From Diplolepis rosae (lineage: Eukaryota; Arthropoda; Insecta; Hymenoptera; Diplolepididae): a DNA stretch of 64,000 bases. The DNA is taken from contig JAPYXD010000308.1 of assembly GCA_030998225.1 (NCBI GenBank), forward strand, positions 9,558,001 through 9,622,000. Direction: 5' to 3'. The notes under the pieces were generated by a model. That model saw only the letters and a program-made list of their open reading frames with translations. It was not told where the DNA came from and did no database searches. A program made the position numbers and the translations under genes. Positions 62,289 through 64,000 of the stretch are shown here, piece after piece. The first letter of the stretch is position 1; each line of letters opens with the position of its first letter.

Positions 62289-64000
62289 AATATGTACTAG
62301 GTATTAAAAATTTTCCGTTCTCAGGTTAAGTTCCCTGAGGAAGATGGTTTTTAAGCACCTGGACTACTAGATATAATTTTCAAAATGACGGGATCTCTAA
62401 AATATAATCCAGGTATCCTTAATTTCAGTTCTCAGCTTAAGTTCCCTGAGGAAGATGTTTTTTAAGCACCTGGACTACTAAATATATTTTTTTAAATGAC
62501 GAGATCTCTAAAATATGTACTAGGAATCATAAATTTCAGTTCTCGGCTTAAGTTCCCTGAGGAAGATGTATTTTAGGCACCTGGACTACTAGATATAATT
62601 TTTAGAATCACTGGACCACTGAAATACCATTCGGATATCTTAAATTTTAGTTCTCAGCTTAAGTTCCCTGAGGAAGATGGTTTTTAAGCACCTGGACTAC
62701 TAGATATAATTTTTAAATTGACCAGATCTCTAAAATATGTACTAGGTATCATAAATTTCAGTTCTCAGCTTAAGTTCCCTGAGGAAGATGTATTTTAGGT
62801 ACTTGGACTAGTAAATATAATTTTTAAAATGACTTGACCACTTAAATACCATTCGGATATCTTAAATTTTAGTTCTCAGCATAACTTCCCTGAGGAAAAT
62901 GTATTTTAGGTACTTGGACTACTAAATAAAATTTTTTAAATGACGAGATCTCTAAAATATGTACTAGGTATCTTAATTATCAGTTCTCAGCTTAAGTTCG
63001 CTGAGGAAGATGTATTTTAGGTACCTGGACTACTAAATATAATTTTTTAAATGACGAGATCTCTAAAATACGTACTAGGTATATTAATTATCAGTTGTCA
63101 GCTTAAGTTCCCTGAGGAAGATGGTTTTTAAGCACCTGGACTACTAGATATATTTTTCAAAATGACGAGATCTCTAAAATATGTACTAGGTATCATAAAT
63201 TTCAGTTCTCGGCTTAAGTTCCCTGAGTATGATGGTTTTTAATCACCTGGACTACTAGATATAATTTTCAAAATGACGGGATCTCTAAAATATAGTCCAG
63301 GTATCCTTAATTTTCAGTTCTCAGCTTAAGTTCCCTGAGGAAGATGGTTTTTAAGCACCTGGACTACTAGATATAATTTTTAAAATGACAAGATCTCTAA
63401 AATATGTACTAGGTTTCATAAATTTCAGTCCTCGGCTTAACTTCCCTGAGGAAGATGTATTTTAGGCACCTGGACTACTAGATATAATTTTTAGAATGAC
63501 TGGACCACTGAAATCCCATTCGGATATCTAAAATTTTAGTTCTCAGCTTAAGTTCCCTGAGGAAGATGTATTCAGGTACTTGGACTACTAAATATAATTC
63601 TTAAAATGACGAGATCTCTAAAATATGTACTAGGTATAAAAAATTTTCAGTTCTCAGCTTAAGTTCCCTGAGGAAGATGGTTTTTAAGCACCTGGACTAC
63701 TAGATATAATTTTCAAAATGTCGAGATCTCTAAAATATGTACTAGGTATCATAAATTTCAGTTCTCAGCTTAAGTTCCCTGAGGAAGATGTTTTTTAAGC
63801 ACCTGGACTACTAGATATAATTTTTAAAATGACGAGATCTCTAAAATATGTACTAGGTATCATAAATTTCAGTTCTCAGCTTAAGTTCCCTGAGTAAGAT
63901 GGTTTTTAAGCACATGGACTACTAGATATAATTTTCAAAATGACGGGATCTCTAAAACATAATCCAGGTATCCTTAATTTCAGTTCTCAGCTTAAGTTCC
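62289..64000 (+). repeat. 26-monomer tandem unit, second copy (cut by window end)
   Basis: The sequence is in register with 59.40-61.11 kb at 2,881 then 2,888 bp. Differences include a class D unit at 63.64 kb where the first copy has class A, gacaagatc at 63.39 kb where the first has gacgagatc, and gacgggatctc near 63.94 kb where the first has gacgggttctc. The array continues past the last base. Confidence 0.88.

Larger units (their letters stand above)
1..64000 (+). repeat. 111-bp satellite DNA array (whole window)
   Basis: The window is an uninterrupted head-to-tail array of a unit of about 111 bp. The landmark agcttaag starts at 1, 112, 223, 335 and 446 and keeps recurring every 110-112 bp to the end (64,000/111 is about 576 units). 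Every unit reads in the same direction; I saw no inversion, insertion or unique spacer. A representative unit has 36 G/C of 111 bases. It carries AflII (CTTAAG, unit positions 3-8) and, in classes A, B, D and E, usually BglII (AGATCT, 69-74, altered to GGATCT in class B). Known arrays of this kind are eukaryotic heterochromatin; a centromeric role is inference only. The family and host are not recognised. No gene lies anywhere in the window. Confidence 0.99.

Noticed and set aside
1..64000. CRISPR-like regular repeats.
   Set aside because: The repeated unit is the full 111 bp with no unique spacers, and no cas genes are present; the structure is a contiguous satellite.
1..64000. Transposon, LTR, rRNA or tRNA sequence inserted in the array.
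   Set aside because: I found no break in the 111 bp rhythm longer than a few bases, so there is no room for an inserted element or RNA gene.
1..64000. Palindromes CTTAAG, AGATCT, GTAC and GATATC as regulatory operators.
   Set aside because: They are six bases or shorter, present in nearly every unit of a class, and without an associated gene; they are useful as restriction landmarks only.

Overview
The whole 64 kb window is one tandem satellite array. A unit of about 111 bp (roughly 32% GC, counted on a representative copy) repeats head to tail from the first base to the last, about 576 times, always in the same orientation. I found no unique sequence, protein-coding gene, RNA gene or transposon. 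Such an array points to a eukaryotic chromosome, most likely constitutive heterochromatin (centromeric, pericentromeric or subtelomeric). I do not recognise the satellite family, and with no flanking gene I cannot name the host.

The monomers fall into a few discrete classes. They share the conserved block CTTAAG...CCTGAGGAAGATG and differ mainly over unit positions 66-105 (unit phase set to start at agcttaag). Class A reads gacGAGATCT...gtactaggtatcataaatttcag. Class B reads gacggg...aatccaggtatcctt. Class C reads gactggaccactg...cattcggatatctt. Class D is 112 bp with tataaaaaattttcag. Class E has gtatcttaatt(a/t)tcag. These classes form higher-order blocks that are themselves duplicated.

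Layout: 0-7.1 kb is built from a 3,109 bp (28-monomer) unit. 7.2-11.5 kb contains shorter 10-11-monomer blocks. 12.7-22 kb is a patchwork of 7- to 20-monomer spacings around a 'tataaaaaatgttcag' monomer. 20-37 kb holds offset duplications of 9,893, 6,890 and about 3,001-3,112 bp. 37.6-45.4 kb is nearly free of class C. 41-51 kb has a 26-29-monomer periodicity marked by an exact 207 bp cassette. 50-56 kb contains a 4,883 bp duplication. 56.3-57.3 kb matches 11.2-12.2 kb at a fixed offset of 45,119 bp. The last 4.6 kb is a 2,888 bp (26-monomer) tandem duplication that runs off the window.

Nothing acts as a gene set here. The processes visible are unequal exchange, segmental amplification and conversion within a satellite. 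The one feature beyond an ordinary satellite is that 111 bp is exactly 37 codons and one frame has a single stop per unit. Classes A and C differ at several codons only by synonymous third-base changes. This hints at a coding origin, but frequent in-frame stops and frameshifts argue against present-day coding. I found no convincing novel biological system.
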